DNA of 16,075 bases from Gemmatimonadota bacterium (GTDB lineage: Bacteria > Gemmatimonadota > Gemmatimonadetes > Gemmatimonadales > GWC2-71-9). The position numbers were made by a program, and so were the translations under genes. The stretch covers positions 1 to 16,075 of the forward strand of contig JANYCP010000214.1 of assembly GCA_025360265.1 (NCBI GenBank). Reading direction: 5' to 3'. Positions within the stretch are counted from its first letter, which is position 1. Every line of letters begins with the position of its first letter. Below are positions 1 to 7,538 of this stretch, piece by piece. A model generated the notes under the pieces. It saw nothing but the letters and a program-made list of their open reading frames with translations. It was not told where the DNA came from and searched no databases.

Positions 1-546
1 CTGCGCTTCGGTGGCTGCTTGCTGGCGCTTGGCAGCCTCCAGCGCGGCCCGGGCGACGTCGAACGCGGCCTGCGCGGCGTCGAGTTGCTGTGCGGCGACG
101 ATCTGCTTCGCCGCGAGTCCCCTGATCCGTTCCAGATCCGCAGCCGCTTTTTTGACGGCCGCCTCGGCGCTGCTCACGGTCGCTTGCGCACCTGCGGCCG
201 TGGCCCTGGCCCAGTCCACCTGTGCGGCAAGTTGTCCGGCGTGCTGTGGGCTCCCCGCCATCGCGATCGCAGAGGCGAGATCCGCCTTGGCCTGCGCGAT
301 CTTGGCGTCGAGATCGCGGCCGTCGAGCACGACCAGCGTATCGCCGGCCTTGACGACCTGATTGTCGACCACGCGCACTTCGGTCGCAAACGCTTGCAGC
401 TTGGACGCCGCGGGCATCATCGGCCCATCGATCTGGGCGTTGTCGGTGACGACGTGGTCACGCGAGTAGAGCCAGGACTTGGCACCGAACACCGAAACGC
501 CGATTACGACGACGCCCAACACGAGTACTGGGGTCTTGATGGCCAT
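1..546 (-). CDS. HlyD/EmrA-type membrane fusion (periplasmic adaptor) protein, partial
   Basis: This is the adaptor of a tripartite efflux pump, joining an inner-membrane transporter to a TolC-like channel. The first 182 codons are present and the C-terminal part lies beyond the left edge. The ATG at 546-544 follows an AGGA-type ribosome site and begins MAIKTPVLVLGVVVIG, an N-terminal membrane anchor (residues ~5-22). Residues ~33-80 contain VTDNAQIDGP and DNQVVKAGDTLVVLDGRD, the half-lipoyl/barrel signature of HlyD and EmrA. Residues ~80-181 are Ala- and Gln-rich heptads typical of the alpha-helical hairpin. It is the third gene after tetR and the tolC-like gene, so an RND or MFS transporter gene probably follows outside the window. 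The VTDNA(Q/Y) motif favours the EmrA branch, but RND adaptors are not excluded. Confidence 0.9.
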   Translation of the reverse strand, partial: MAIKTPVLVLGVVVIGVSVFGAKSWLYSRDHVVTDNAQIDGPMMPAASKLQAFATEVRVVDNQVVKAGDTLVVLDGRDLDAKIAQAKADLASAIAMAGSPQHAGQLAAQVDWARATAAGAQATVSSAEAAVKKAAADLERIRGLAAKQIVAAQQLDAAQAAFDVARAALEAAKRQQAATEAQ

Positions 547-561
547 CAGAAATCCTCACAG

Positions 562-630
562 GAGAAACGAGAGACGAGAGACGAGAAACGAGGGTTCTTC
601 AAGTCTCTCGTCTCTCCTCTCTCGTTTCTC
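562..630. repeat. Heptad-periodic inverted repeat (GAGARAC type) between tolC-like and adaptor genes
   Basis: The left arm 562-589 is four tandem 7-mers of the form GAGARAC. The right arm 603-630 is its reverse complement with 2 mismatches in 28, separated by a loop of about 13 nt. It lies within the efflux operon, directly after the tolC-like stop and before the adaptor ribosome site. In RNA it would form a long stem, so it could stabilise or attenuate the message. There is no T-tract, so a simple intrinsic terminator is unlikely. Confidence 0.9.
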
Positions 631-636
631 GGCTTG

Positions 637-1950
637 TTAGCGAACATTACTCAGCACTCCCATTGCCCGCGCCGCATTGATCTGCGCGGCGCCAGCGGCG
701 AGTCGTGCATTGATGAGTGCGTCACGCGCGGCGGCGAGTTCTGCCTGCGCGTTGGTGGTTTCCACGCTGCCGGCCACACCGGCGGCGAAGCGCTCGCGCG
801 CTTCGGAGAGTTCGGTTTCCGCCAGGCGAACCTGATCGGTGGCCAGGGTCATCTCGTTGCGCGCCGATGCGACGTCGAGTGCTGCCTGGCGCACATCGGC
901 TTCGATCTGCGCTTCCAGATCGTGCAATCGCAGCTTGCCGGCGTCGAGCCGAAGCCGTTGTTCATCGGCACGGCGTGCGCGACGAAAGCCATCGAAGATG
1001 GACCAGCTCAGCCCAACGCCGATGTTCCACGTCCCGGCCAGCTCGTTGAATCCCTGGCCGCTCGACGTCTGGACAAAGCCACCTGCCGCTACCGTCGGGA
1101 TGAACTCGCTCCTGATCGCACCCAGCGTCCGCTCGAGCGCCACCTGACGCTGGCGTTCTGCGGCGAGATCCACGCGATGATCCTTGGCCATCGCCACCGC
1201 GGCGTCGATGTTGGCTGGCAGCGTATCGCCGATAATCGCGATATCTGCGCTGACGACCAGCGGCGTGCCGAGCGGTATGTCGACGGCGCGCGCGAGATCG
1301 AGCTGTGCACGGTCGCGTTCATTGCGAGCGACCGCGATCTGCAGACGCACTCCTGCCGCGCGCGTGGCGCCACGCGTCGCATCGATCCGGGGTGCCGTCC
1401 CTGCATCGACTTGCGCCTGACCAATCGCCAACAACGCAAACGCGGTGATGGAGTCCTGTTCTCGGGCGATCACCAACTCCTGCGCGCTCGCCAGCCGCAG
1501 CCAGGCGGCGCCTGCCACCGCCGATGCCAAGTCCGCAGCGCGCTCGGCGTCGAGACCCGCTGCAATGGCCGAATCGCTCACGGCACGCAATCGGGCGACC
1601 AGCGCGCGGTCGAACAGGCTCTGCATTGCGCCGACGCGCGCCCGGAACAATGTGAACGGATCGGTGACCCCCGGCACATTCGGGAAGTCGAGACCGAATT
1701 CCTTCAGGTTTACGGTCTGGCGCTGCATGCTCGCCGACCCGTCGATCTGGGGCAGCTGCGCGGCGCCCAGTTCGCGGCGTCGCAGCATGGTGCCCTGCGC
1801 GCCGAGCCGGGCGAGTGCGGCTTGCACACCGTTGGAACGGCCGCGTGCCAACGCCTCGCCGAGGGTCATCGACACCGGCGCACCCTGCGCCGGTGCCGAG
1901 GTCGCGAGGCAGATCATCAGCCCCAACGCCGCCGTGATTGGTGTCTTCAT
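637..1950 (-). CDS. TolC-family outer membrane efflux protein
   Basis: This is an outer-membrane channel subunit of a tripartite efflux pump, 437 residues, the usual TolC/OEP length. The N-terminus MKTPITAALGLMICLATSAPAQG is a Sec signal peptide with likely cleavage near residue 23-24. MTLGEALARGRSNGVQAALAR then matches the start of the OEP fold. Two similar alpha-rich halves follow, with QTVNLKEFGLDFPN (beta-strand region) and GVGLSWSIFDGFRRARR, the typical second-half motif. The C-terminal helices (ERFAAGVAGSVETTNAQAEL) match OEP repeats. The start ATG shares one base with the tetR stop (TAATG), indicating translational coupling. The substrate cannot be told from sequence. Confidence 0.93.
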   Translation of the reverse strand: MKTPITAALGLMICLATSAPAQGAPVSMTLGEALARGRSNGVQAALARLGAQGTMLRRRELGAAQLPQIDGSASMQRQTVNLKEFGLDFPNVPGVTDPFTLFRARVGAMQSLFDRALVARLRAVSDSAIAAGLDAERAADLASAVAGAAWLRLASAQELVIAREQDSITAFALLAIGQAQVDAGTAPRIDATRGATRAAGVRLQIAVARNERDRAQLDLARAVDIPLGTPLVVSADIAIIGDTLPANIDAAVAMAKDHRVDLAAERQRQVALERTLGAIRSEFIPTVAAGGFVQTSSGQGFNELAGTWNIGVGLSWSIFDGFRRARRADEQRLRLDAGKLRLHDLEAQIEADVRQAALDVASARNEMTLATDQVRLAETELSEARERFAAGVAGSVETTNAQAELAAARDALINARLAAGAAQINAARAMGVLSNVR

Positions 1951-2615
1951 TATTTGCCACCCTTCTTCTTCGGAGTCTTGTTGCTGGTCTGCACGCCGCT
2001 CAAGACCATCCCGAGCATCAGGTCGCGCATCTTGTCGGGTGCCGGCGCGCCAGCATCGAGATCGCCATAGAGGAATCGCACCTGGTTGAGCTGCATCACG
2101 AGCGCCGGCAGTATGCGCGGCAGGATGGTCGTGGCTTCCTTGCGGAATTCACCGGTCGCGACACCACGCACGGCAATGCTGTGCAGCAGGCGTCGGTGAC
2201 GCTGAATGACTTCCTCGAAAAAGAAGCGGCGGAGGTCGGGGAACTGGGTGAGTTCGGTCTGGACCAGACGCGACAGGCAGCCCATGTCCTTGTTCGACAT
2301 CGCCTCCCACATCCGATGGATCAGCTTGGTGAGCAGCTCGGCTGCCGGGCCGGCATGGCTGCGCGCCATCGCTTCGGCCGGTTCGAGCAACGACACCACC
2401 TTCTGGGTGACTACGGCGCGGAAGAGATCGTCCTTCGACTCGAAGTACAGGTAGACGGTTCCCTTCGATACACCGGCCCGCTCGGCGACCTCGGTGAGCG
2501 TGGTCTGCCGAAAGCCGCGCTCGCCGAAGACTGCCAGCGCCGCCTGCACCAACTCCTCCGGGCGCGCCTCCGGCCGACGCAGGAAGCGGGGTGCGGCGGC
2601 GACAGCAGCGGACAT
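1950..2615 (-). CDS. TetR/AcrR-family transcriptional repressor of the efflux operon
   Basis: This 221-residue regulator has an N-terminal DNA-binding domain. AALAVFGERGFRQTTLTEVAERAG is followed by the recognition helix VSKGTVYLYFESKDDLF (HTH about residues 38-60), the classical TetR signature. The C-terminal ~150 residues are a variable ligand-binding and dimerisation domain, resembling the TetR_C-type domains of AcrR-like regulators. The tail is lysine-rich (KTPKKKGGK). The gene is first in the operon, and an 18-bp palindrome lies 17 nt upstream of the ATG, so autorepression with release by an efflux substrate is the likely regulation. The ATG at 2615 has GGAG about 8 nt upstream. Confidence 0.93.
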   Translation of the reverse strand: MSAAVAAAPRFLRRPEARPEELVQAALAVFGERGFRQTTLTEVAERAGVSKGTVYLYFESKDDLFRAVVTQKVVSLLEPAEAMARSHAGPAAELLTKLIHRMWEAMSNKDMGCLSRLVQTELTQFPDLRRFFFEEVIQRHRRLLHSIAVRGVATGEFRKEATTILPRILPALVMQLNQVRFLYGDLDAGAPAPDKMRDLMLGMVLSGVQTSNKTPKKKGGK

Positions 2616-2631
2616 GGCGGGACTCCGTTGG

Positions 2632-2649
2632 TTACTGACCAGTCAGTAA
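2632..2649. promoter_or_regulatory. Palindromic TetR-type operator
   Basis: TTACTGACCAGTCAGTAA is a perfect palindrome of 8-bp arms around a 2-bp centre. Its size, symmetry and TGAC/GTCA half-sites are typical of TetR-family operators. It overlaps the downstream edge of the tetR -10 box and so is placed to block its own promoter. Binding by this particular regulator is inferred from position. Confidence 0.75.
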
Positions 2650-2675
2650 TATAGATCGCTGCGGCGGCGGGTCAA
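2648..2675 (-). promoter_or_regulatory. Sigma-70-type promoter of the tetR-tolC-adaptor operon
   Basis: Read on the minus strand, TTGACC (2675-2670) and TATATT (2653-2648) are separated by 16 bp and stand upstream of tetR, leaving a leader of about 27 nt with a ribosome site. The -10 box abuts and overlaps the palindromic operator. The call rests on motif match and position. Confidence 0.65.
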
Positions 2676-2680
2676 GTGCG

Positions 2681-2762
2681 GAGAGAAGAGACGAGAGGCG
2701 AGAGACGAGAAAGGAGAGACGAGGGTCTTTCTCGTCTCTCTTCTCTCGTCTCTCGTTTCTCG
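2681..2762. repeat. Heptad-periodic inverted repeat (AGAGACG type) between divergent genes
   Basis: The left arm (about 2681-2727) repeats AGAGACG-like 7-mers. The right arm (about 2728-2762) is the reverse complement of a similar array, with core pairing around GAGAGACGAGAAAG. The arrays have the same period and nearly the same unit as the repeat at 562-630. It occupies the gap between the tetR promoter and the TPR gene, only 38 nt before the TPR start. A possible TPR-operon -10 (TACATT, 2764-2769) adjoins the right arm, which would put any -35 inside the repeat. Confidence 0.88.
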
Positions 2763-2799
2763 ATACATTGCGTTCAACCTCTCGCGGGGATCATCGCCT

Positions 2800-3921
2800 A
2801 TGGCGGAGCCGTTTCGTAGCTCGGACGAGTACGACGAACAGGCCCACCAGTTGTACAACGAAGCACGGTACGATGCCGCACTTGCCCTCCTCCGGGACGG
2901 GCTGACCCGCTACCCCCACTCGGTTGAACTGCATGTTGGCCTGGGCTACGCCCAGTTGGCGCGTGAGGAATACGCGTGGGCGCGGGCGGCCTTCGACACG
3001 GCACTCTCGCTGGATGATGAGCATGAGGACGCGCTGGCCGGTCTCGGCGAAACCCGCTTGGTGCTTGGCCAGCTCGAAGGTGCACTGCGCGCCTTTCAGC
3101 GATTGATCGACCTCGATTTTGCGGATGATCACGAGCTGATGCTACAGGTGGGACGCGCGCTCTTTCGCGAAGGATTTTTCGTGGAGGCTCGCCGCTTCTT
3201 CGAGCTGTGCCGCGAGCATCACCCTGCATCGGCAGAAGTTGCCGCGTCGCTCGGCTACACCGCGCACCGGCTCGGCATGGATCCCGACGCGTTCTACTGG
3301 CTGCGTCGGGCGCTCGAGCTGGAACCCGAGTACCCCGAACCGCGGATCTATCTCGCGAATATTCTGTACGATCGTGGCGAGATTCCGGCGGCGCTGCTGC
3401 ACTTCGCCCGGGTCAACCCCGATGACCACTTCGACGATCTCGGCGTGTGGCGCACTATCGAGTTGCTGAAGTCGGCCCGCAACGCGGCCGACACCGATCC
3501 TGAAATTCGGCCGTGGCTGGCGCGCCTGGCTGAACTCGGTCGTGATGCCGATGCGGAAGATCTGCTGCTCGCGGAGATCGAGAGCCTGCAACCTGACGGC
3601 TCGTCGCGCGACCCCAACCAGCTGGAACTCTTCGGCACACTGATGCGTGAAGTGCCTGGCATGCAGAAGCGGCCAGCGGTTTCGTCGGGTGCACACGTGA
3701 TCGAGACACTCAACGGCATGACGCTGCGCGGCAGCTGGGATGAACTGGTGGTCCACCTGCAAACCATCGAGGGGGCCTGGGCGGATGGCACCCTCGATGA
3801 ATTCATGCATGTCTTCGCACGCCGCGGCATGACGGAAACCGGGGTGAAAATTCCGGTGGGTAACAGTGAAGCCTTTCTCCGTGGCGCTGCCGCGGCGGGA
3901 GTGATCCGGATCCTGCAGTGA
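2800..3921 (+). CDS. TPR-repeat protein of unknown specific role
   Basis: This 373-residue, probably cytosolic protein has no signal peptide. Residues ~10-215 are about six tetratricopeptide units, recognisable by the A/G-Y/L-A spacing, for example LHVGLGYAQLAREEYAWARAAF, LAGLGETRLVLGQLEGALRAF and PRIYLANILYDRGEIPAALLHF. Such arrays form protein-docking scaffolds. The C-terminal ~85 residues (from SGAHVIETLNGMTLRGSWDE to the end) are a separate, non-TPR domain that I do not recognise. The ATG at 2800 has a weak GGGGA 9 nt upstream. It is the first gene of a four-gene run, and its stop overlaps the GTG of the M16 peptidase gene by 4 nt, so the two products are made together. A functional link to the peptidase is an inference. 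Confidence 0.85.
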   Translation: MAEPFRSSDEYDEQAHQLYNEARYDAALALLRDGLTRYPHSVELHVGLGYAQLAREEYAWARAAFDTALSLDDEHEDALAGLGETRLVLGQLEGALRAFQRLIDLDFADDHELMLQVGRALFREGFFVEARRFFELCREHHPASAEVAASLGYTAHRLGMDPDAFYWLRRALELEPEYPEPRIYLANILYDRGEIPAALLHFARVNPDDHFDDLGVWRTIELLKSARNAADTDPEIRPWLARLAELGRDADAEDLLLAEIESLQPDGSSRDPNQLELFGTLMREVPGMQKRPAVSSGAHVIETLNGMTLRGSWDELVVHLQTIEGAWADGTLDEFMHVFARRGMTETGVKIPVGNSEAFLRGAAAAGVIRILQ

Positions 3922-6614
3922 CCCGCCGTCAGGCCACCGCCGGCTTGCGGCGTGAAGTGCTTCCGAATGGCGTGACGCTCCTCGTGCAACGCCGCCGCGC
4001 CGCGCCCGCTGCGTCACTGGCCACCACCGTGCGCGCCGGCTTTCTCGATGAACCCGACGAGCTTGTCGGTATTTCGCACGTGCTTGAGCACATGCTCTTC
4101 AAGGGCACGCCGACGCTCGGCCCCGGTGAGCTCGCCCAGCGCACCAAGGCGCTCGGCGGTGCGCTCAACGCATTCACATCGTACGATCGCACGGTGTACT
4201 ACGCGTCGGTGCCGGCCCAACACGCCATCGACCTGATGGCGCTGCAATCCGACCAGGTGCAGCACCCGCTCCTTGACGCAGAGGAGCTTCGTCGCGAGCT
4301 CGGCGTGATCATCCAGGAAGCGAATCGCAAGCTGGACTCCCCCGGCGCTGTGACCGGCGAGACGTTGCACCAACTGCTCTTCAATACGCACCGCCTCCGG
4401 CGCTGGCGCATTGGCGTGGAGTCCATGCTCCGGGAGTTCAGCCAGAACGATGTCGCCGGATATCACGCCGGCCGCTACCTACCGGCGCGGACCATCGTCT
4501 CGCTCGTGGCCGACCACGATGAAGAGGCCGCACTCGACGCATTGCGAGCGCGGTGGGGCACATGGCACCGCCCGTCGGTGGACGTTCCGGCCGCTCCGCC
4601 CGAAACCAGCGTGCCACGCGTGGCGGCCCGCAGGATTGGTGGCGACGTGGTGCTAGCCGACATCGCGCTCGGCTGGCGCGCACCGGGCGTGCTTGAGGCC
4701 ACCGTTCCCGCGCTTGGTGTTGCCGCGGCGATTCTTTCGCTCGGTCGCGGCTCGCGCCTTGCCCGGACATTGCGGGAGACCGGCATCGTCAATGCGGTCG
4801 GCGCATCGATGTACGGCGTCGTTGACGCCGGCGTGTTCACGATCGGGCTCGAACTTGATCCCGGCCGGATACCTGAGGCACTGCGAGCGATTGGTACTGC
4901 CATTCGTGATCTCGCCGACACGCCGCCTGTGCAAGCCGAGTTCGATCGCGCGGTGGCGATGCTACGCTCGCGGATCGGGCGTCGCCTCGAAGCCTACGAA
5001 AGTCGGGCGCTCTCACTGGCAAACGCTGAACTGCTCGGCGATGTGACGCGACTCGATCGTGAGGAGTCTGATGTACTTGAGGTGACTCCCGCGATGGTAA
5101 GCGATGTGGTACGGCGCTGGTTGCTGCCCGATGTCGTATCGGGCGTGGCATATATGCCAAGGAGCAGTGACGCGGTGTTCGACGTGGACGTGTTGCGGGA
5201 TGGGATGAGCGGCACCCTCGTCCTGCGCGCAGCGCGGGACCTCAAGACTTGGCCCCGCGTAGAGACTTGGGGTCCCTCGCCGTCGCTTCGCTCGGGCTCA
5301 GGACGAGGGGGCTCCGCCGTCCACCACCTCGCGCTCCCGAAACTCGACATCCTCACCGCCCGCTTCGGCGAAATCGGGCAGGTGTCATTGCACGTGTACC
5401 GCCGGCGCACCATGCTCGAGACCCCCCAATCCGCCGGTCTCGCCGCGCTGGCCATTCGCGCGATGGTGCGTGGCACCACGCGACACACCGCCGCCGAGCT
5501 TGCGTTCGCCCTGGAGTCGCTGGGCGGGGGACTCAGTCCGACACTCGGTCCGGATGTGCTGGGCTTTGGCACGACAGTGCTCAGTGAACATGTGCGCGAG
5601 GCGGCAACGTTGCTTGCCGAAGTGATGCACGAACCGCGATTCGCCCCGGATCAGATCGAGATTGAACGCCGCTTGCTGCGCGACGACGCACGCTCGGTGG
5701 CCGATGACATGATGCGTTTTCCCATGCAGTTGATGCTGGGCGTGGCGTTCGATGATACTGGCTACGGTTCGCCGTCCCTCGGCACTGATGCATCGTTGAC
5801 GTCGTTCACTGAGCAGAGCGTGCGGCGATGGCACGCCGAGATGCTTGCTGGTGAACGAACCACGATTGTGGCGGTGGGTGATGCCGAGCCGGAGGAACTT
5901 GCGGAGATGTTGGGTACCTGTCTTCCTGAGCGCAGCGAAGGGCCGATGCTGGAGGCGGGCACGACTCGACCCGAGCGAAGGTCCTTCGCTGCGCGCGGGA
6001 TGACAAGTGGCACCCGCATCGAACATCGCACGCGGAAACAGTCCGCGCTTGCCATGCTCTTTCCGGGCCCCAATCGTTGCGACCCGAACCGTTTCGCTGC
6101 CGAAACATGGAGCGCGATCGCCGCAGGTCTCGGCGGGCGCCTCTTCGAATCACTGCGCAGCAAACGCTCGCTCGCCTATTCGGTGATCGCGAATTCATGG
6201 CAGCGCCGCAACGCTGGCGGATTGCTCACCTACATCGCCACCGATCCGGCGCGCCTCGATGAAGCCCGCGACGCCATGCTCGAGGAACTCGCAGTGTTTC
6301 GCCGCGAACCGCCGACCGCAGACGAATTGTCGCGTGCCACCGCGATGCTCACCGGTCAGGCGGAGATGTCACGACAGACGGCCGGTGGGTACGCGGGGGA
6401 GATTGCATCGGCGTGGCTCCTCGGCGAAGGCCTCGCGGAACTTGAGGATCCCGCCGGCCCGTACCGGTCGGTCACGGCAGAGCAGGTCCACGCCGTCACG
6501 TCGCAGGCGCTCGACCCTGATGCGCGTGCGGAGGGCGTTGTCGTCGCTTCAGCCGCGGACAATGGTACTAGCTTTCCCGCATGCCCGGGACCGGTTCGAC
6601 CGCTGCACGCGTGA
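3918..6614 (+). CDS. M16-family zinc metallopeptidase, fused active and inactive halves
   Basis: This is an insulinase/MPP-like peptidase of 898 residues. The GTG start overlaps the previous stop (GTGA). The N-terminal half carries the inverted zinc motif HVLEH (H54, E57, H58) and a third ligand at about E134 in VIIQEANRK, so it should be catalytic. The second half lacks HxxEH but has the substrate-binding R/Y motif in LRSKRSLAYSV (R747, Y754). This is the usual active plus inactive pairing that forms the M16 clamshell, here in one chain. No signal peptide is evident, so it is probably cytosolic, although family members can be periplasmic. Two low-complexity stretches, residues ~433-464 (between the halves) and ~668-696 (inside the second half), are encoded by in-frame REP-like palindromes. 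Without them the length is near 838. Confidence 0.93.
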   Translation: MTRRQATAGLRREVLPNGVTLLVQRRRAAPAASLATTVRAGFLDEPDELVGISHVLEHMLFKGTPTLGPGELAQRTKALGGALNAFTSYDRTVYYASVPAQHAIDLMALQSDQVQHPLLDAEELRRELGVIIQEANRKLDSPGAVTGETLHQLLFNTHRLRRWRIGVESMLREFSQNDVAGYHAGRYLPARTIVSLVADHDEEAALDALRARWGTWHRPSVDVPAAPPETSVPRVAARRIGGDVVLADIALGWRAPGVLEATVPALGVAAAILSLGRGSRLARTLRETGIVNAVGASMYGVVDAGVFTIGLELDPGRIPEALRAIGTAIRDLADTPPVQAEFDRAVAMLRSRIGRRLEAYESRALSLANAELLGDVTRLDREESDVLEVTPAMVSDVVRRWLLPDVVSGVAYMPRSSDAVFDVDVLRDGMSGTLVLRAARDLKTWPRVETWGPSPSLRSGSGRGGSAVHHLALPKLDILTARFGEIGQVSLHVYRRRTMLETPQSAGLAALAIRAMVRGTTRHTAAELAFALESLGGGLSPTLGPDVLGFGTTVLSEHVREAATLLAEVMHEPRFAPDQIEIERRLLRDDARSVADDMMRFPMQLMLGVAFDDTGYGSPSLGTDASLTSFTEQSVRRWHAEMLAGERTTIVAVGDAEPEELAEMLGTCLPERSEGPMLEAGTTRPERRSFAARGMTSGTRIEHRTRKQSALAMLFPGPNRCDPNRFAAETWSAIAAGLGGRLFESLRSKRSLAYSVIANSWQRRNAGGLLTYIATDPARLDEARDAMLEELAVFRREPPTADELSRATAMLTGQAEMSRQTAGGYAGEIASAWLLGEGLAELEDPAGPYRSVTAEQVHAVTSQALDPDARAEGVVVASAADNGTSFPACPGPVRPLHA
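5216..5308. repeat. REP-like palindrome inserted in frame in the M16 gene (interdomain)
   Basis: It starts with CCTCGTCCTGCGCGCAGCG and ends with GGGCTCAGGACGAGG, an inverted repeat about 93 bp long (31 codons) that keeps the reading frame. It belongs with the elements at 7539-7619 and 10907-10989. The middle holds a direct repeat of AGACTTGG. It encodes a Ser/Arg/Gly-rich linker between the two M16 halves. Confidence 0.8.
5919..6005. repeat. REP-like palindrome inserted in frame in the M16 gene (second half)
   Basis: The left arm TGTCTTCCTGAGCGCAGCG and right arm (ending CGCTGCGCGCGGGATGACA) are reverse complements with about 22 of 26 matches. The element is 87 bp, or 29 codons, and keeps the frame. 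The encoded stretch LPERSEGPMLEAG...RPERRSFAARGMTSG is unlike M16 sequence and reads as a surface loop. Confidence 0.8.
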
Positions 6615-7120
6615 CTTCGTTTTCTCCCGCCGATGCGATGACATTGTTGCGCATTCCACTTGCAATCGCGTTTCCGATGTTTCCAGATCCGACCATTCGC
6701 CTTGTGGTGTTGCTCCTCGCCGGGGTCAGTGATCTCGGCGACGGCTGGCTGGCGCGCCGCTTCGGCAGTTCGCGCATTGGTGCCGTCCTTGATCCCATTG
6801 CCGACAAGCTCTTTGTTGCCGTGGCGTTTGCCGTGGTATGGGGCGTCGGCGCGCTCACCTGGTACGAGGTGGTCGCCGTGCTTGCTCGCGACATCGTCGC
6901 GACGATCGCCTTTGTCAGCACCGTGGCTACCGGTCGAGCGACAGCGATCCCGGCTCGGGTCGGTGGCAAGGTGGTGACCGTACTGCAAATGCTCACGCTG
7001 ATCGTGTTCGTGCTCAACTGGCCGCACTTGCAATCCCTGGCATGGATGACCGGTGGCATCGCACTCTACGCGATCTACGACTACAACCAGCCATTCTTCC
7101 GAAAGCTGAGGACTCGGTGA
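6611..7120 (+). CDS. CDP-alcohol phosphatidyltransferase (PgsA-like)
   Basis: This is a small integral membrane enzyme, about 169 residues, that transfers a phosphatidyl group from CDP-diacylglycerol to an alcohol such as glycerol-3-phosphate. The catalytic motif is present: D41, D44-G45, A48-R49, G57, D61 and D65 in SDLGDGWLARR...GAVLDPIADK. Hydrophobic segments precede and follow it. The spacing between AR and G is 7 residues, one fewer than the 8 seen in E. coli PgsA. The GTG at 6611 overlaps the M16 stop in the same GTGA arrangement as its neighbours. An upstream ATG at 6581 would add 10 residues and cannot be excluded. The alcohol acceptor is not determined by the motif, and the product could be phosphatidylglycerol phosphate or another lipid. 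Confidence 0.85.
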   Translation: MTSFSPADAMTLLRIPLAIAFPMFPDPTIRLVVLLLAGVSDLGDGWLARRFGSSRIGAVLDPIADKLFVAVAFAVVWGVGALTWYEVVAVLARDIVATIAFVSTVATGRATAIPARVGGKVVTVLQMLTLIVFVLNWPHLQSLAWMTGGIALYAIYDYNQPFFRKLRTR

Positions 7121-7533
7121 CAACCGCGAAACACATGATCGCTGAAGCGCACTGGACCGGTGGTCTGCGCTTCACCGCCAGCAAGCCCGGTGGACCAGAG
7201 ATCCTCATCGATGCCGATGGCGTGACCGCGCCGAGTCCGGTGGTCGCGATGCTCGTTGCCGGCGCCACCTGTTCCGGCGCGGACGTGCTGAGCATTCTCG
7301 AGAAAAAACGCATCTCGGTCACCCGCTTGATGATTGAAGCTGGTGGCCGACGTCTCGACGAGCATCCGCGTCGCTTCATCGAGGTGTGGCTGCGTTACAC
7401 GCTGGCGGGAGAAGGATTGACCGAAGTAGCAGCGCGCCGCGCGGTCGATCTGTCGGTAGGGAAGTACTGCACCGTGATGCAGAGCATGAATCCGGATATG
7501 GTGGTGACGACGGAGATTGTGATTGAGTCGTGA
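7117..7533 (+). CDS. OsmC-family protein (possible thiol peroxidase)
   Basis: This 138-residue cytosolic protein has the OsmC/Ohr fold. The two conserved cysteines are visible: C52 in LVAGATCSGADVLSILEKKR and C118 in GKYCTVMQSM. In family members with these cysteines they reduce hydroperoxides. The sequence looks closer to YhfA-like OsmC proteins than to Ohr. The GTG start overlaps the phosphatidyltransferase stop by 4 nt, so it is the last gene of the coupled run that began at the TPR gene. A role in protecting membrane lipids would fit the neighbour but is an inference. Confidence 0.88.
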   Translation: MTTAKHMIAEAHWTGGLRFTASKPGGPEILIDADGVTAPSPVVAMLVAGATCSGADVLSILEKKRISVTRLMIEAGGRRLDEHPRRFIEVWLRYTLAGEGLTEVAARRAVDLSVGKYCTVMQSMNPDMVVTTEIVIES

Positions 7534-7538
7534 AACGC

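Noticed and set aside
19..2070. Long plus-strand open frame of 683 codons
   Set aside because: It is antisense to the tolC-like and tetR genes, is His/Arg-rich without domain features, and arises from high GC. The minus-strand genes have clear family motifs.
7525..7535. GAGTCGTGAAA shared with 15710-15720, suggesting another heptad palindrome
   Set aside because: Only 11 nt are shared, the first copy is the OsmC gene's own end, and no matching arm follows, so chance is adequate.
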